Shown here piece after piece: positions 10,137 to 19,664 of a stretch of 64,000 nt of DNA. Both the position numbers and the translations under genes were made by a program. Each line of letters opens with the position of its first letter. Within the stretch, counting starts at the first letter, position 1. The DNA is from Novosphingobium profundi (GTDB taxonomy: Bacteria > Pseudomonadota > Alphaproteobacteria > Sphingomonadales > Sphingomonadaceae), in the NCBI RefSeq assembly GCF_020524485.1, contig NZ_JAIVLF010000003.1:434001-498000 (forward strand), read 5' to 3'. The notes under the pieces were generated by a model. That model did not search any database. It was given only the letters and a program-made list of their open reading frames with translations, and was not told the DNA's origin.

Positions 10137-10514
10137 TCAGTCCGCGATCATCTGGAAGAACTGACGCCCGCCGAAGATGTGGACGTGCAGATGCGGGACT
10201 TCCTGGTGGCCGGCCTGCCCCATGTTGACCATGAGACGGTAGCCCGGCGTGTCGAGTTCCAACTGGCGCGTCACGTTGCCGACCGCGCGCATGAAGGCCG
10301 CGATCTCGGCGTCGTCCGCCTTCGCGGTAAAGTCGTCCCACGAGACATAGGCGCCCTTGGGGATCACCAGCACGTGGACGGGTGCCTGCGGGCGGATGTC
10401 GTTGAAAGCGAGCGCAACCTCGTCCTCGTAGACCTTGTCGCAGGGCAGTTCGCCGCGCAGGATCTTGGCGAAGATGTTGGCGTCGTCGTAGGGCTGCTTG
10501 GGATCGATGGGCAT
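10137..10514 (-). CDS. HIT family nucleotide hydrolase (HinT-like)
   Basis: 125 residues, typical of HinT. The histidine triad is seen near the C-terminus in PHLHVHIFGG (His-x-His-x-His), and the N-terminal part has the nucleotide-binding AFNDIRPQAPVHVLVIPK stretch. The family removes AMP from phosphoramidates and aminoacyl-adenylates. It lies 41 bp after hisE on the same strand, an order common in alphaproteobacteria. Confidence 0.94.
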   Translation of the reverse strand: MPIDPKQPYDDANIFAKILRGELPCDKVYEDEVALAFNDIRPQAPVHVLVIPKGAYVSWDDFTAKADDAEIAAFMRAVGNVTRQLELDTPGYRLMVNMGQAGHQEVPHLHVHIFGGRQFFQMIAD

Positions 10515-10555
10515 GGACGTCTCCGGCGTGGAACGAACGTGAAGCGTGAAGGGGC

Positions 10556-10894
10556 TCAGTCCTTGGGGCGCGCGGCCTTCTCGGCGATGCCCGACACGCC
10601 CTCGCGGCGGTCAAGTTCGGCGAGGACATCGGCAAACGGCACGCCCTTGGCGTTGAGCAGGACCATGAGGTGGAAGATCAGATCGGCGGCCTCGCCCACC
10701 AGCGCAGGCTCGTCCTCGGCGAGCGCGGCGATCACCGTCTCGGTGCCCTCTTCGCCGACCTTCTGGGCGATCTTCTTGAGGCCCTTGGCATTGAGCTTGG
10801 CGACATAGCTCGACGAAGGGTCGGCCTGGCGACGCTGCGCGATGGTGGCTTCAAGGCGGGCCAGGGTATCGGATGGTGTATCGGGTGCGCTCAT
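10556..10894 (-). CDS. hisE: phosphoribosyl-ATP diphosphatase
   Basis: 112 residues of the all-alpha MazG-like HisE family, which removes pyrophosphate from PR-ATP in the second step of histidine synthesis. The core KIAQKVGEEGTETVIAAL (with the metal-binding Glu residues) and EAADLIFHLMVLL are both clear. HisI is not fused and is not in the window. The gene is separated from hisF by the small PEP-CTERM gene, although all are on the same strand. Confidence 0.96.
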   Translation of the reverse strand: MSAPDTPSDTLARLEATIAQRRQADPSSSYVAKLNAKGLKKIAQKVGEEGTETVIAALAEDEPALVGEAADLIFHLMVLLNAKGVPFADVLAELDRREGVSGIAEKAARPKD

Positions 10895-10951
10895 GGTGCG
10901 CCTGCCATGCGGTGCGCGGCCGCGCCGGTCAAGCCCGCTCTTGGGCCTGGC

Positions 10952-11125
10952 TCACTCCCCCTTGCGGCCTCGCGAGAAGCGACGCCCCAGCGCCACCCCG
11001 GCGATGCCCAGACCCAGCAGAAGAAGCCCGCTCGGTTCCGGCAGACTGACGCCGTCCGCCGCATGCGCCGGAAGCGCACCAAGCAAAGCTCCGACAAAGG
11101 CAACGCACACGACCTGGAACAGCAT
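10952..11125 (-). CDS. very small PEP-CTERM sorting-signal protein
   Basis: 57 residues, below usual gene-finder limits. The ATG at 11125 follows a strong GGGGAGAGG box. Residues 1-22 are a Sec signal peptide ending ALPAHA. After only five residues comes LPEPSG (28-33), then a hydrophobic helix (about 34-47) and an Arg/Lys tail (48-57): the three-part PEP-CTERM signal read by exosortases. The predicted mature chain is therefore only about ten residues before the sorting motif. It lies between hisF and hisE. A perfect TACGTA palindrome (in AATTACGTATTC) lies about 70 bp upstream of the start and may be a regulatory site. No exosortase gene is in this window. The motif is seen; its processing is inferred. 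Confidence 0.75.
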   Translation of the reverse strand: MLFQVVCVAFVGALLGALPAHAADGVSLPEPSGLLLLGLGIAGVALGRRFSRGRKGE

Positions 11126-11264
11126 CGCCCTCTCCCCAATGGCGAACATGGTGACTTTGGCCATTCCCGTAAGCGAGGCCTGTCGCAAGGGCTGAATACG
11201 TAATTGTCCTGGAATGAGCCACACCGATTCAGACCCGAGCAGCGCGGTGCGGCCCTGCCCCGCC

Positions 11265-12056
11265 TTAGCCGTGGTGAAGCGACTGCCCCCGCGCCGGGAG
11301 CCCGGCCGCGCGCAGCGCCGCGTGAGCCTCGGCAATCGAATGGGAGCCGAAGTGGAAGATCGAGGCAGCCAGAACCGCGCTCGCATGCCCCTTGGTGACA
11401 CCCTCGACGAGATGATCGAGATTGCCCACGCCCCCGCTTGCGACGACCGGGACGGACACATTGTCGGCAATCGCCCGGGTCAGGTCGAGGTCATAGCCCT
11501 TCTTGGTACCATCGCCGTCCATCGAGGTGACGAGCAGTTCGCCCGCGCCCAGGCTTGCCAGCTTCGCAGCGTGCTCCAGCGCGTCGATCCCGGTTGGGCG
11601 GCGCCCGCCGTGGGTAAAGATTTCCCAGCGCTTGGGACCGGTGCCATCGTCCACCCGGCGCGCATCGACCGAGGCGACGATGCACTGCGCGCCAAAGCGC
11701 GCGGCAATGTCTGAAACGACTTCGGGCCGGGCGACAGCGGCCGAATTCACCGCCACCTTGTCGGCGCCCGCCAGCAGCAGCGCGCGCGCGTCCTCGGCGG
11801 TGCGAACGCCCCCACCCACGGTCAGCGGCATGAAGCACACTTCGGCGGTACGGCGCACGATGTCGAGGAGCGTACCGCGCCCCTCATGGCTCGCCGAAAT
11901 GTCGAGGAAGCACAACTCGTCGGCTCCGGCGGCATCATAGGCGCGCGCCTGCTCGACCGGATCGCCTGCGTCCTTGAGGTCGACGAAGTTGACGCCCTTG
12001 ACCACGCGGCCCTCAGCCACGTCGAGGCAGGGAATGACACGGACGCGTACGGTCAT
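11265..12056 (-). CDS. hisF: imidazole glycerol phosphate synthase, cyclase subunit
   Basis: 263 residues from the ATG at 12056 (an upstream in-frame ATG at 12122 lies inside hisA). A (beta/alpha)8 barrel with the catalytic aspartate in [16 protein letters not shown] near residue 11 and the second in VASVDAR near 130. It uses ammonia from HisH to convert PRFAR to imidazole glycerol phosphate and AICAR. It starts 5 bp after the hisA stop. Confidence 0.97.
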   Translation of the reverse strand: MTVRVRVIPCLDVAEGRVVKGVNFVDLKDAGDPVEQARAYDAAGADELCFLDISASHEGRGTLLDIVRRTAEVCFMPLTVGGGVRTAEDARALLLAGADKVAVNSAAVARPEVVSDIAARFGAQCIVASVDARRVDDGTGPKRWEIFTHGGRRPTGIDALEHAAKLASLGAGELLVTSMDGDGTKKGYDLDLTRAIADNVSVPVVASGGVGNLDHLVEGVTKGHASAVLAASIFHFGSHSIAEAHAALRAAGLPARGQSLHHG

Positions 12057-12060
12057 GGGC

Positions 12061-12789
12061 TCAGTCCCTTTCGGCCATCTGCAGGGCCGCGGCGAGATCG
12101 AGGCGCCCATCGTAAAGCGCACGGCCGGTGATCACGCCCTCGATGCCGTCGTTCTCGTGCAGCTTGAGCATGCGGATATCGTCGAGGCCCTTCACGCCAC
12201 CGCTCGCGATCACCGGCATGTCAGTCTGGCGCGCGAGATCCACGGTCGCCTGCACATTGCAGCCCTTGAGCATGCCGTCGCGGCCAATATCGGTGAAAAG
12301 CAGCGAGGCGACGCCCGCATCCTCGAAACGGCGCGCAAGGTCCACGACCGAAACGTCGGAGACATCGGCCCAGCCCTCGGTCGCGACCATGCCATCGCGC
12401 GCGTCGACGGCGACGACAATGCCGCCCGGGTATTCGCGCGCCATGTCCTTGACGAACTGCGGGTCCTTGAGCGCGGCGGTGCCCATCACGACGCGGCTGA
12501 CGCCCAGGTTGAACCAGCCCGCGACCGCCTCGGGGGTGCGGATGCCGCCGCCCAGCTGCACATGCCCCTCGAAGGTCTCGAGAATGGCCTCGACCGCCTC
12601 ACGGTTCTCGGCCTTGCCCGCGAACGAGCCGTCGAGATCAACGACGTGCAGGAACTGCGAACCGGCCTCGGCGAAAAGCGCGGCCTGGGCCGCCGGGTTG
12701 TCCCCGTAAACGGTGGCGCGCGCCATATCGCCTTCGGCGAGACGCACGACCTGGCCTTGCTTGAGGTCGATGGCGGGAAAAACGATCAT
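12061..12789 (-). CDS. hisA: PRFAR-forming isomerase HisA
   Basis: 242 residues. The N-terminal [16 protein letters not shown] motif holds the catalytic Asp8, and the second aspartate is in the [11 protein letters not shown] strand, as expected for ProFAR isomerase. The fold is homologous to HisF. It starts 1 bp after the hisH stop codon region and is part of the tightly packed hisBHAF unit. Confidence 0.97.
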   Translation of the reverse strand: MIVFPAIDLKQGQVVRLAEGDMARATVYGDNPAAQAALFAEAGSQFLHVVDLDGSFAGKAENREAVEAILETFEGHVQLGGGIRTPEAVAGWFNLGVSRVVMGTAALKDPQFVKDMAREYPGGIVVAVDARDGMVATEGWADVSDVSVVDLARRFEDAGVASLLFTDIGRDGMLKGCNVQATVDLARQTDMPVIASGGVKGLDDIRMLKLHENDGIEGVITGRALYDGRLDLAAALQMAERD

Positions 12790-12790
12790 G

Positions 12791-13420
12791 TCAGGGCTTC
12801 CAGTCGAGGAATCGGGTCAGGAGGGCAAGGCCGTAGGCCTGGCTCTTTTCGGGATGGAACTGCACGCCCACGACGTTGTCCTGCGCGACTGCCGCAACCA
12901 GGCCGCCGCCATGGTCGGTCATCGCGGCAATCGCGTGGCCTTCATCGGGCACGAAGTGGTAGGAGTGCAGGAAGTAGGCTTCACCGGGCGCGATCAGGCC
13001 GTGGGCGGGATCGTGGCGGCCTACGCCGACATCGTTCCAGCCCATGTGCGGGACCTTGATGGCCGGGTCGTCACGCTCGATCCGGCGCACCTCGCCCGCG
13101 ATCCAGTCGAGCCCGAGCGTCGTGCCGAACTCGAGCCCGCGCGAGGCGAGCAGCTGCATGCCCACGCAAATGCCCAGGAACGGCGCCCCGCCGATCTGCA
13201 CCCGCTCGTGCAGGGCATCGACCATGCCGGGAATCGCCCAGAGCGCATCGGCGCAGGACTTGAACGCGCCCACGCCCGGCAGCACGATGCGGTCGGCCGT
13301 GCGCACGAACATCGGGTCGGCCGTGATCGTGACCTTCTCGGCACCTGCGGCTTTCAGCGCATTGGCGACCGATTGCAGGTTGCCCGCGCCGTAATCGATG
13401 AGGGCCAGCTTCTCGGCCAT
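12791..13420 (-). CDS. hisH: imidazole glycerol phosphate synthase, glutaminase subunit
   Basis: 209 residues of class I glutamine amidotransferase type. The nucleophile Cys is in FLGICVGMQLL (about residue 85) and the His/Glu pair in VGVQFHPEKSQ near residue 187-190. It delivers ammonia to HisF. Its start codon overlaps the hisB stop. Confidence 0.97.
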   Translation of the reverse strand: MAEKLALIDYGAGNLQSVANALKAAGAEKVTITADPMFVRTADRIVLPGVGAFKSCADALWAIPGMVDALHERVQIGGAPFLGICVGMQLLASRGLEFGTTLGLDWIAGEVRRIERDDPAIKVPHMGWNDVGVGRHDPAHGLIAPGEAYFLHSYHFVPDEGHAIAAMTDHGGGLVAAVAQDNVVGVQFHPEKSQAYGLALLTRFLDWKP

Positions 13421-14022
13421 CAGAGCGACTTGGCCCCGAGGATCCCCTTGGTCGAAGGGACCGCCCCGCCCTTGCGCGGATCCAGCTCGACCGCGGTGCG
13501 CATGGCGCGCGCGAAACCCTTGAAGATGCCTTCGCAGATGTGGTGGTTGTTGGTGCCGTAGAGCAGTTCGATGTGGAGCGTGATGCCGACCGCCTGCGCG
13601 ATCGAGTGGAACCAGTGCTCGACCATCTCGGTGTCGAATTCACCCAGCTTGTCCTGCGTGAAGCCCGCCTTCCAGACAAGGTAGGGGCGGCCCGAGATAT
13701 CGAGCGAGACCCGGCTGAGCGCCTCGTCCATCGGCGAATTGACGTCCCCGTAACGGCCGATGCCCGCCTTGTCGCCCAGCGCCTCGGAGATGGCCTGGCC
13801 GATGGCGATGGCGCTGTCCTCGGTCGTGTGGTGCTGGTCGACGTGCAGATCGCCCTTGATGCGACAGGTGATGTCGATCAGCGAATGGCGCGAGAACTGC
13901 TCGATCATGTGATCGAGAAAACCGATGCCGGTCGTGACATCGTAATGACCGGTGCCGTCGAGATTGACCTCCACATGGATGTCGGTCTCGTGAGTCTTGC
14001 GGGTGATCGAGGCTGTACGCAT
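13420..14022 (-). CDS. hisB: imidazoleglycerol-phosphate dehydratase
   Basis: 200 residues, monofunctional (no fused histidinol-phosphatase). The manganese-binding motifs are seen: [11 protein letters not shown] with [16 protein letters not shown]-like sequence [12 protein letters not shown] early in the chain, and [16 protein letters not shown] near the C-terminus. It opens the his block on the minus strand; the 199 bp before it separates it from divergent sspB and should hold both promoters. A perfect ATATGCATAT palindrome lies there at 14129-14138. Confidence 0.96.
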   Translation of the reverse strand: MRTASITRKTHETDIHVEVNLDGTGHYDVTTGIGFLDHMIEQFSRHSLIDITCRIKGDLHVDQHHTTEDSAIAIGQAISEALGDKAGIGRYGDVNSPMDEALSRVSLDISGRPYLVWKAGFTQDKLGEFDTEMVEHWFHSIAQAVGITLHIELLYGTNNHHICEGIFKGFARAMRTAVELDPRKGGAVPSTKGILGAKSL

Positions 14023-14221
14023 GAAATGGGCCTATAAACCTGTGCGAGCGGGAATCAATCGCATGCGTTGTTCGCGCCCACTTTCCGATTGCATCCGTAT
14101 GGCCGGCGGCGGCCTGATGGCTGTTACCATATGCATATTGGACGCGCGCGCGCACGAAATGGTGCAAAAATGAGTCCGTTGTGGCTTGACCCCAAGCCCA
14201 ACGATGCGCACCTAGAGCGCG

Positions 14222-14725
14222 ATGAACGATACGCCACCCGATAGCCTGATCCCTTACGATGAAATCGTGCAGGAAGCCCTGCGCGCCGTCGTGGGGCGCG
14301 TGCTGGGCCAGGTCGAAGCCACCAATGGCGTCCTGCCCGGCAATCACCATTTCTACATCACGTTCAAGACGGGCGCCCCGGGAGTTTCCATTCCCCCGGA
14401 ACTCAAGGCCCGCTTCCCGGACGAGATGACCATCGTTCTGCAGAACAAGTTCTGGGATCTTGCCGTCAGCGACGACAGCTTTACGGTCAGCCTGAGCTTC
14501 AACCAGGTGCCCTCCAAGCTCGACATTCCCTTCTCGGCGATCACCGCGTTCGTCGATCCGGCGGTCGATTTCGGCCTCCAGTTCCAGGCCATGGAAGGCG
14601 ACGAGGACTTCGACGACACGCTGCCGGCCGAGAACGATCCGATGGAACGCGACATTGCCTCGCGCGTTACCCCCAGCGAAGACGGCTCGAACGTCGTCTC
14701 TGTGGATTTCGGCAAGAAGCCGTAA
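14222..14725 (+). CDS. sspB: ClpXP adaptor SspB, alphaproteobacterial type
   Basis: 167 residues. Conserved features include DEIVQEALRAVVGRVL near residue 15 and GNHHFYITFKTGAPGVSIP near 41-59. SspB binds ssrA-tagged and other substrates and tethers them to ClpX. The acidic middle and the C-terminal VVSVDFGKKP tail fit the ClpX-binding module. Divergent from hisB. Confidence 0.93.
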   Translation: MNDTPPDSLIPYDEIVQEALRAVVGRVLGQVEATNGVLPGNHHFYITFKTGAPGVSIPPELKARFPDEMTIVLQNKFWDLAVSDDSFTVSLSFNQVPSKLDIPFSAITAFVDPAVDFGLQFQAMEGDEDFDDTLPAENDPMERDIASRVTPSEDGSNVVSVDFGKKP

Positions 14726-14795
14726 TCGGCTCTGTGGGGCCGACTGCGCTTCGTGAAGCGGCGCCGGACGCCGCGATAGGATGGAAACGCGCACG

Positions 14796-15296
14796 ATGGC
14801 AGGCAGGAAAGAGGCAGAACCGATCGCTCCGCTGACAGTGGAAGTGGATCGTCCATCACCTCTCCCCGTCGATGCGCAGCAAGCGCAGGTTACCCCGGGC
14901 CTCAGCCCGGGCCTGCGTTACGTCAAGCGCGCGGACACCAAGTTGCCCGCCGCGCGCGTTCTGGGGCCCAGCCCCAACCCCGCGACCAACCTCGCTATTG
15001 CCGACATCGCCCTGCGCGCCACATCGATGATTGCGCGTCAGGCGGTGGAGCGCGCGCTACTCGGCCGTGCCTATGCGCCGCGCAAGGCCCGCCAGATCCT
15101 TCGTGGCCGCTCGATGGCGCAGGTCCTCCTGCACCGCTCGATCGCCAAGGTCGCCATGCGCTCGATCCCCGGCGCCCTGGTGGTGGGCGGCAGCCTCATC
15201 GCCAAGACCTTGTATGACCGGCATAAAGAACACAAGGCCGCGGCCTCGGGCGCAGGCAAGCTCGCGGAAATGGCCAAGGACGGCGCGGAAGAGTAA
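14796..15296 (+). CDS. conserved hypothetical protein
   Basis: 166 residues from the second in-frame ATG (14796), which has a GGAA-containing box at about 10 bp; the first ATG at 14781 has its purine box too close. The N-terminal third is Pro-rich and polar. The C-terminal part is basic and helical (about 70-130), followed by a weakly hydrophobic helix SIPGALVVGGSLIAKTLYD (about 130-148) and a Lys/Ala tail. I do not recognise a domain. It sits between sspB and gmk on the same strand. Confidence 0.7.
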   Translation: MAGRKEAEPIAPLTVEVDRPSPLPVDAQQAQVTPGLSPGLRYVKRADTKLPAARVLGPSPNPATNLAIADIALRATSMIARQAVERALLGRAYAPRKARQILRGRSMAQVLLHRSIAKVAMRSIPGALVVGGSLIAKTLYDRHKEHKAAASGAGKLAEMAKDGAEE

Positions 15297-15396
15297 GCCT
15301 GCCTACTGCCGCCTGCACGTTCCCGAACCGTGGAGGTTTCGCCGTTTACGGGCCGGTTCCGCTTGATTTGCGCAAGGTCTGGCGGCATCGGGAGGC

Positions 15397-16083
15397 ATGC
15401 CCAGCGACATCTCCTCCACACGTTCCGCCCATGATGAAGGCAACGCGCTCGACCGGCGCGGCCTGATGCTGATCCTCTCCTCGCCCTCGGGCGCGGGCAA
15501 GACGACGATCTCGCGCATGCTGCTCGAACGCGATCCGCACATCCGCAACTCGGTCTCGTGCACCACCCGCGCGCCGCGCCCGGGAGAGGTCGACGGCAAG
15601 GACTACCACTTCGTCAGCCAGGATCAGTTCGACCGCATGGCCGAGGATGGCGAGTTCCTCGAATGGGCCCACGTCTTCGGCAAGAGCTACGGCACGCCCA
15701 AGGCGCAGGTAAAGGCCGGACTCAAGGCCGGGCAGGACTACATCTTCGACATCGACTGGCAGGGCACCCAGCAGCTTTACCAGAAGCTGGAACGCGACGT
15801 CGTGCGCGTCTTCCTGCTGCCCCCCAGCATCGAGGAGCTGCGCCGCCGCCTGACCGGGCGCGGCACCGACAGCGCCCAAGTCATCGCCGCGCGCATGGAG
15901 CGCGCCCGCTCGGAAATCAGCCACTGGGACGGCTACGATTATGTCGTGGTCAACGATGACATCGACGCCTGCTTTGCCAAGGTTAAGCAGATCCTGGCTT
16001 CCGAACGCCTGCGCCGCGCGCGCCAGACCGGCCTCATCGGCTTCGTGCGCGGCCTCATGGAACCCGACGACGAACTGGGCTGA
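15397..16083 (+). CDS. gmk: guanylate kinase
   Basis: 228 residues. The P-loop SSPSGAGKTT is at about residues 28-37, and the GMP-binding region SCTTRAPRPGEVDGKDYHF follows. It phosphorylates GMP to GDP with ATP in the cytosol. The N-terminal 20 residues are not conserved; the ATG at 15397 has a GGGAGG only one base away, so a slightly different start is possible. The acidic C-terminal extension is short. Confidence 0.96.
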   Translation: MPSDISSTRSAHDEGNALDRRGLMLILSSPSGAGKTTISRMLLERDPHIRNSVSCTTRAPRPGEVDGKDYHFVSQDQFDRMAEDGEFLEWAHVFGKSYGTPKAQVKAGLKAGQDYIFDIDWQGTQQLYQKLERDVVRVFLLPPSIEELRRRLTGRGTDSAQVIAARMERARSEISHWDGYDYVVVNDDIDACFAKVKQILASERLRRARQTGLIGFVRGLMEPDDELG

Positions 16084-16224
16084 TCCCTTGGCGGCGGAGG
16101 CGGGCGAAATATTCGAACACGCTTAGCCCCACCGCAATCCTTTTTCTTGTTCAACGCGCCCCGCCGCGATAGGCGCAGCGCCGAAACGTACCTGCAACCC
16201 CTCTTTTTCCCGGAGACACCCCAG

Positions 16225-17061
16225 ATGTCCGATATCGAAACCGCGATCGAAGCCGCCTTCGAAGACCGCGCCAACGTGACCCCTGCCAGCGAGGACGTGC
16301 GCAAGATCGTCGACGAGGCGCTCGGCCTGCTCGATTCGGGCAAGGCGCGCGTGGCCGAACCCGACGGCGAAGGCGGCTGGAAGGTCAACCAGTGGCTCAA
16401 GAAGGCGGTGCTCCTCTCGTTCCGCCTGAACGACAACGCACCGATGGAATACGGCTCGGCCGGCGCGCCCGCGTTCGACAAGGTGCCTCTGAAGTTCACC
16501 GGCTGGACCGAAGCCGATTTCAAGGACGCGGGCATCCGCGTGGTTCCGGGCGCGGTCGTGCGCCGCAGCGCGCACATCGCCAAGGGCGTGGTCTTGATGC
16601 CCTCGTTCACGAACCTGGGCGCTTTCGTGGACGAAGGCACCATGGTCGACACCTGGGCCACCGTCGGCTCGTGCGCGCAGATCGGCAAGAACGTCCACAT
16701 CTCGGGTGGCGTGGGCATCGGCGGCGTGCTCGAACCGCTCCAGGCAGGCCCTGTCATCATCGAGGACAACTGCTTCATCGGCGCGCGTTCGGAAGTGGCC
16801 GAAGGCGTACGCGTGGGTGAAGGCGCCGTGCTCTCGATGGGTGTCTACCTCGGCGCCTCGACCAAGATCGTGAACCGCGCAACCGGCGAAGTCCACGTCG
16901 GCTACGTGCCGCCCTACTCGGTCGTCGTGCCCGGCACCCTGCCCGGCAAGCCGCTCCCCGATGGCACCCCCGGCCCCTCGCTCTACTGCGCGGTGATCGT
17001 GAAGACCGTCGACGCGCAGACCCGCTCGAAGACCGGCATCAACGACCTCCTGCGCGACTGA
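16225..17061 (+). CDS. dapD: tetrahydrodipicolinate N-succinyltransferase
   Basis: 278 residues from the ATG at 16225, preceded by GGAGA; an upstream in-frame ATG at 16147 gives an unlikely extension. A left-handed parallel beta-helix of hexapeptide repeats covers about residues 105-230, with the conserved [20 protein letters not shown] and [17 protein letters not shown] stretches. It adds succinyl from succinyl-CoA to tetrahydrodipicolinate in lysine/diaminopimelate synthesis. Confidence 0.97.
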   Translation: MSDIETAIEAAFEDRANVTPASEDVRKIVDEALGLLDSGKARVAEPDGEGGWKVNQWLKKAVLLSFRLNDNAPMEYGSAGAPAFDKVPLKFTGWTEADFKDAGIRVVPGAVVRRSAHIAKGVVLMPSFTNLGAFVDEGTMVDTWATVGSCAQIGKNVHISGGVGIGGVLEPLQAGPVIIEDNCFIGARSEVAEGVRVGEGAVLSMGVYLGASTKIVNRATGEVHVGYVPPYSVVVPGTLPGKPLPDGTPGPSLYCAVIVKTVDAQTRSKTGINDLLRD

Positions 17062-17152
17062 TCGCGTAAATCCTGCGAGCCACGCAGGAACGTATCGGCG
17101 CCATGTCGCGTTCCTTTCCGGATAAGCACAATATCTGCGGAAAGGATGCGAC

Positions 17153-17377
17153 ATGGAACGCCCCCCTACCGAAACGCACATCGACGAGGACGCCGCCCGC
17201 GGCGGCAGCACGCCCCATATCGTGCGCTACGTCCTTGGCATCAGCCTCGCCCTTGCCATCATCGGCCTCTCGCTCGCCTGGATGACCGGCGCGCTGCTCT
17301 CCGGCGAGGAAGAAGAAACCTCCGCCTCGGGCGCCAATGCCGAGAGCGTGATGCAGGCCCCTGACGAGGCCGCCTGA
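17153..17377 (+). CDS. small single-span membrane protein
   Basis: 74 residues; the ATG at 17153 follows AAGGA. A polar acidic N-terminus (1-20) precedes one membrane helix (about 24-48) and an acidic Glu/Ala/Ser tail. No family is recognised. It is 5 bp upstream of the DUF2945 gene, so the two are probably co-transcribed. Confidence 0.7.
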   Translation: MERPPTETHIDEDAARGGSTPHIVRYVLGISLALAIIGLSLAWMTGALLSGEEEETSASGANAESVMQAPDEAA

Positions 17378-17382
17378 ATCCC

Positions 17383-17601
17383 ATGGCCACCGACTTTGAC
17401 AAGGGCACCTGCGTGCGCTGGAACTGGGGTGAAGGCTCGGCAACCGGCACGGTCACCGAGCGCTTTGAGAGCCGCGTCACCCGCACCATCAAGGGCAGCG
17501 AGATCGTGCGCAACGCCAGCGCCGACAACCCCGCCTACCTGATCGAACAGGAGGACGGAGCGCAGGTCCTCAAGAGCGCCTCGGAACTGGAAAAAGCCTG
17601 A
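17383..17601 (+). CDS. DUF2945 / HVA1 tudor-like small protein
   Basis: 72 residues. The sequence fits the hypervirulence-associated TUDOR-domain family (DUF2945): FDKGTCVRWNWGEGSATGTV at the start, then the KGSEIVRNASADNPAYLIEQ core, and a C-terminal LKSASEL. These are small soluble SH3-like barrel proteins of unknown biochemical role. Confidence 0.8.
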   Translation: MATDFDKGTCVRWNWGEGSATGTVTERFESRVTRTIKGSEIVRNASADNPAYLIEQEDGAQVLKSASELEKA

Positions 17602-17672
17602 AACCCTTCCCGCCTTCCGCATCACAGCGGACACTAAAGATGCGGGAAAACCGGCGCCGCTTTGGCGCCCGC

Positions 17673-18941
17673 TCAGAACGCCGTCGGCGATTCGATGGCG
17701 GGATCGTCCGCATGCGCCTTTGCATAAGCCTCCGCGGCCTTCAGCACGCGCATCATGTTGCGGCTGGAGATCTTCTCCAGGTCGTCTTGCGCAAAGCCGC
17801 GCCGCGCCAGTTCGGTGAAAAGCGCGGGATAGGCCGAGACGTCGGGCATGCCTTCAACCCCCACCGATCCCCCGTCGAAATCGCCGCCAAGGCCGATGTA
17901 GTCGGTGCCAATGCGCTTGGCGATGTATTCGACGTGATCGGCGATCTGCGCCACAGTTGCGACCGGCTTGGGATGCGCCGAGATCCAGCTTTCCATGCCC
18001 GCCTCAGCCGTCTCGGGCGCGTTGGGATAGAGCGACTTCAATCGCGCGGCCTCACCCAGACGGCTCGCCTGCCACTGGCGCAGGTCCTCGCTGACGTAGC
18101 TGGGGTAGAAGTTCACCATCACGATCCCGCCGTTGGTCTTGATCCGATCAAGGATCGCGTCGGGCACGTTGCGCGGATGCCCGTCCACGCCTTGCGCGCC
18201 CGAGTGACTGAAGATCACCGGCGCGCGCGCGACGTCGAGCGCATCGGCCATGGTCTTGGGCGAAACATGGCTGAGATCGACCAGCATGCCGATGCGCTGC
18301 ATCTCGCGCACGAGATCCTTGCCGAAATCGGTCATCCCGTCATGCTCGGGGGCGTCGGTGGCGCTATCGGCCCAAGGGGTGTTCTTGAAGTGCGTCAGCG
18401 TGAGGTAGCGCGCGCCCAGTTCGTACATCTGGCGTACGACGCCCAGCGACGAACCGATCGAATGCCCACCCTCCATGCCGATCAGCGAGGCGATCTTGCC
18501 CGCCTTGCGCGCGGCTTCAACCTCGGCCGAGCTGGTCGCGTACATCATCTCCTCCGGGTGCGCGGCGATGATCCGCTTCATGACGTCGATCTGCTCCAGC
18601 GTTGCCTGCACCGCCTGCTGCTCGTTCAGCATGGCCGAGACGTAGACCGACCAGAACTGGGCCCCGACCTTGCCCGCGCGAAGGCGCGCCAGGTCGGTCT
18701 GCATCGGCCCCTTGCCGTTTTCCGGATCGGCCGTGTCCATCGTGTCGGCAAAGTCGAAGCCGGCAAGGATGTCCTGACGCCGCTCGCGCAGTTGCTCGGG
18801 CACGTCGTTGTGGCCGTCCCAGACCGGCGCGTTGCGCAGCGCGGCGGCCGCGACATCGGCGGGCGATGACGCCGCCTGCCCGCTCACCGGCCACGCCATG
18901 GCGGTGGCAAGAACAAGGGCGAGCAGCGAAGGGCGGGACAT
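17673..18941 (-). CDS. dipeptidase, peptidase family M19
   Basis: 422 residues from the ATG at 18941, with AAGGTG upstream and an immediate Sec signal peptide ending SGQA; the longer frame to 19016 would bury that signal. The zinc-binding WDGHNDVP (His-x-Asp) is near residue 45, and later ligands include the MEGGHSIG, DLSHVS and IFSHSGAQG stretches. Members hydrolyse dipeptides, including D-amino acid forms, in the periplasm or at the membrane. Confidence 0.93.
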   Translation of the reverse strand: MSRPSLLALVLATAMAWPVSGQAASSPADVAAAALRNAPVWDGHNDVPEQLRERRQDILAGFDFADTMDTADPENGKGPMQTDLARLRAGKVGAQFWSVYVSAMLNEQQAVQATLEQIDVMKRIIAAHPEEMMYATSSAEVEAARKAGKIASLIGMEGGHSIGSSLGVVRQMYELGARYLTLTHFKNTPWADSATDAPEHDGMTDFGKDLVREMQRIGMLVDLSHVSPKTMADALDVARAPVIFSHSGAQGVDGHPRNVPDAILDRIKTNGGIVMVNFYPSYVSEDLRQWQASRLGEAARLKSLYPNAPETAEAGMESWISAHPKPVATVAQIADHVEYIAKRIGTDYIGLGGDFDGGSVGVEGMPDVSAYPALFTELARRGFAQDDLEKISSRNMMRVLKAAEAYAKAHADDPAIESPTAF

Positions 18942-19151
18942 AGAGGAACACCTTGTGGGAATTGGGAGAGGGCCAAGGTGGCGCAGCCGCCCCGCCCCAC
19001 GCAAGAGCCAATTCACCGGAACCCAAGGTATTCCCGAGAAAAAGTCGCAGCGCCCCGGTCCGTTTGCCCACCGTCACGCGCCCGGTTGCCCTTGGCGCCC
19101 ACATCGGCGATCCTTCGCTGTCTCCCCTGCCACCCACCCGAAGGACACTGC

Positions 19152-19604
19152 ATGCTCGCGCCTCCAAGCCCCGCGGCCCTGATCGACCGCCTTGGCCTAA
19201 TTCCGCATCCTGAGGGCGGCTGGTACAAGGAAACCTGGCGCGCACCTGCCCCGGACGGAGAGCGCCCGGGCGCGACGGCTATCCATTTCCTGCTCGAAGC
19301 GCACCAGCGCTCCCACTGGCACCGGGTGCTCGATGCGGACGAGATCTGGCTGTGGCATGCGGGCAGCCCGCTCGCCCTGGCCCAGTCCGAGACCGACGCC
19401 GGACCGGTACGACAGCAGATCCTGGGCGGCGACATCCTCAATGGCGAGGCGCCGCAACTGCGCGTGCCCAAAGGCTACTGGCAGGCGGCCTGGCCGCTCG
19501 CACGCGGCGCGCCGGGCTGGACGCTGGTCAGTTGTATCGTCACCCCCGGGTTCGATTTTTCGGTGTTCGAACTGGCCGCGCCGGGGTGGACTCCGGGCGA
19601 CTGA
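19152..19604 (+). CDS. cupin-fold protein, DUF985 (Cupin_5)
   Basis: 150 residues from the ATG at 19152 behind AAGGA. The DUF985 hallmarks are LGLIPHPEGGWYKETWR (about 14-30), TAIHFLLEAHQRSHWHRV and DEIWLWHAGSPL, then KGYWQAAWPL. The family is a single-domain cupin found widely; its substrate is not known. It faces away from the M19 gene. Confidence 0.88.
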   Translation: MLAPPSPAALIDRLGLIPHPEGGWYKETWRAPAPDGERPGATAIHFLLEAHQRSHWHRVLDADEIWLWHAGSPLALAQSETDAGPVRQQILGGDILNGEAPQLRVPKGYWQAAWPLARGAPGWTLVSCIVTPGFDFSVFELAAPGWTPGD

Positions 19605-19616
19605 CGGAAGTCGGGC

Positions 19617-19664
19617 AAAAAAAATAGCAGGGCACTGCAGGTCTTGGGCCTGCTTGCGCCCTGC
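19617..19664 (-). terminator. Rho-independent terminator of a minus-strand transcript
   Basis: GCAGGGC (19627-19633) pairs with GCCCTGC (19658-19664), with an inner GCAGG/CCTGC stem. On the minus strand the hairpin is followed by eight T. No annotated minus-strand gene explains it, so it points to a short RNA or small peptide gene upstream (higher coordinates). Confidence 0.75.

Noticed and set aside
9454-10635. Very long open frame that would extend ybgC to about 393 residues
   Set aside because: It runs antisense to no gene but covers hinT and its leader in another frame; the true start at 9975 gives a normal YbgC.
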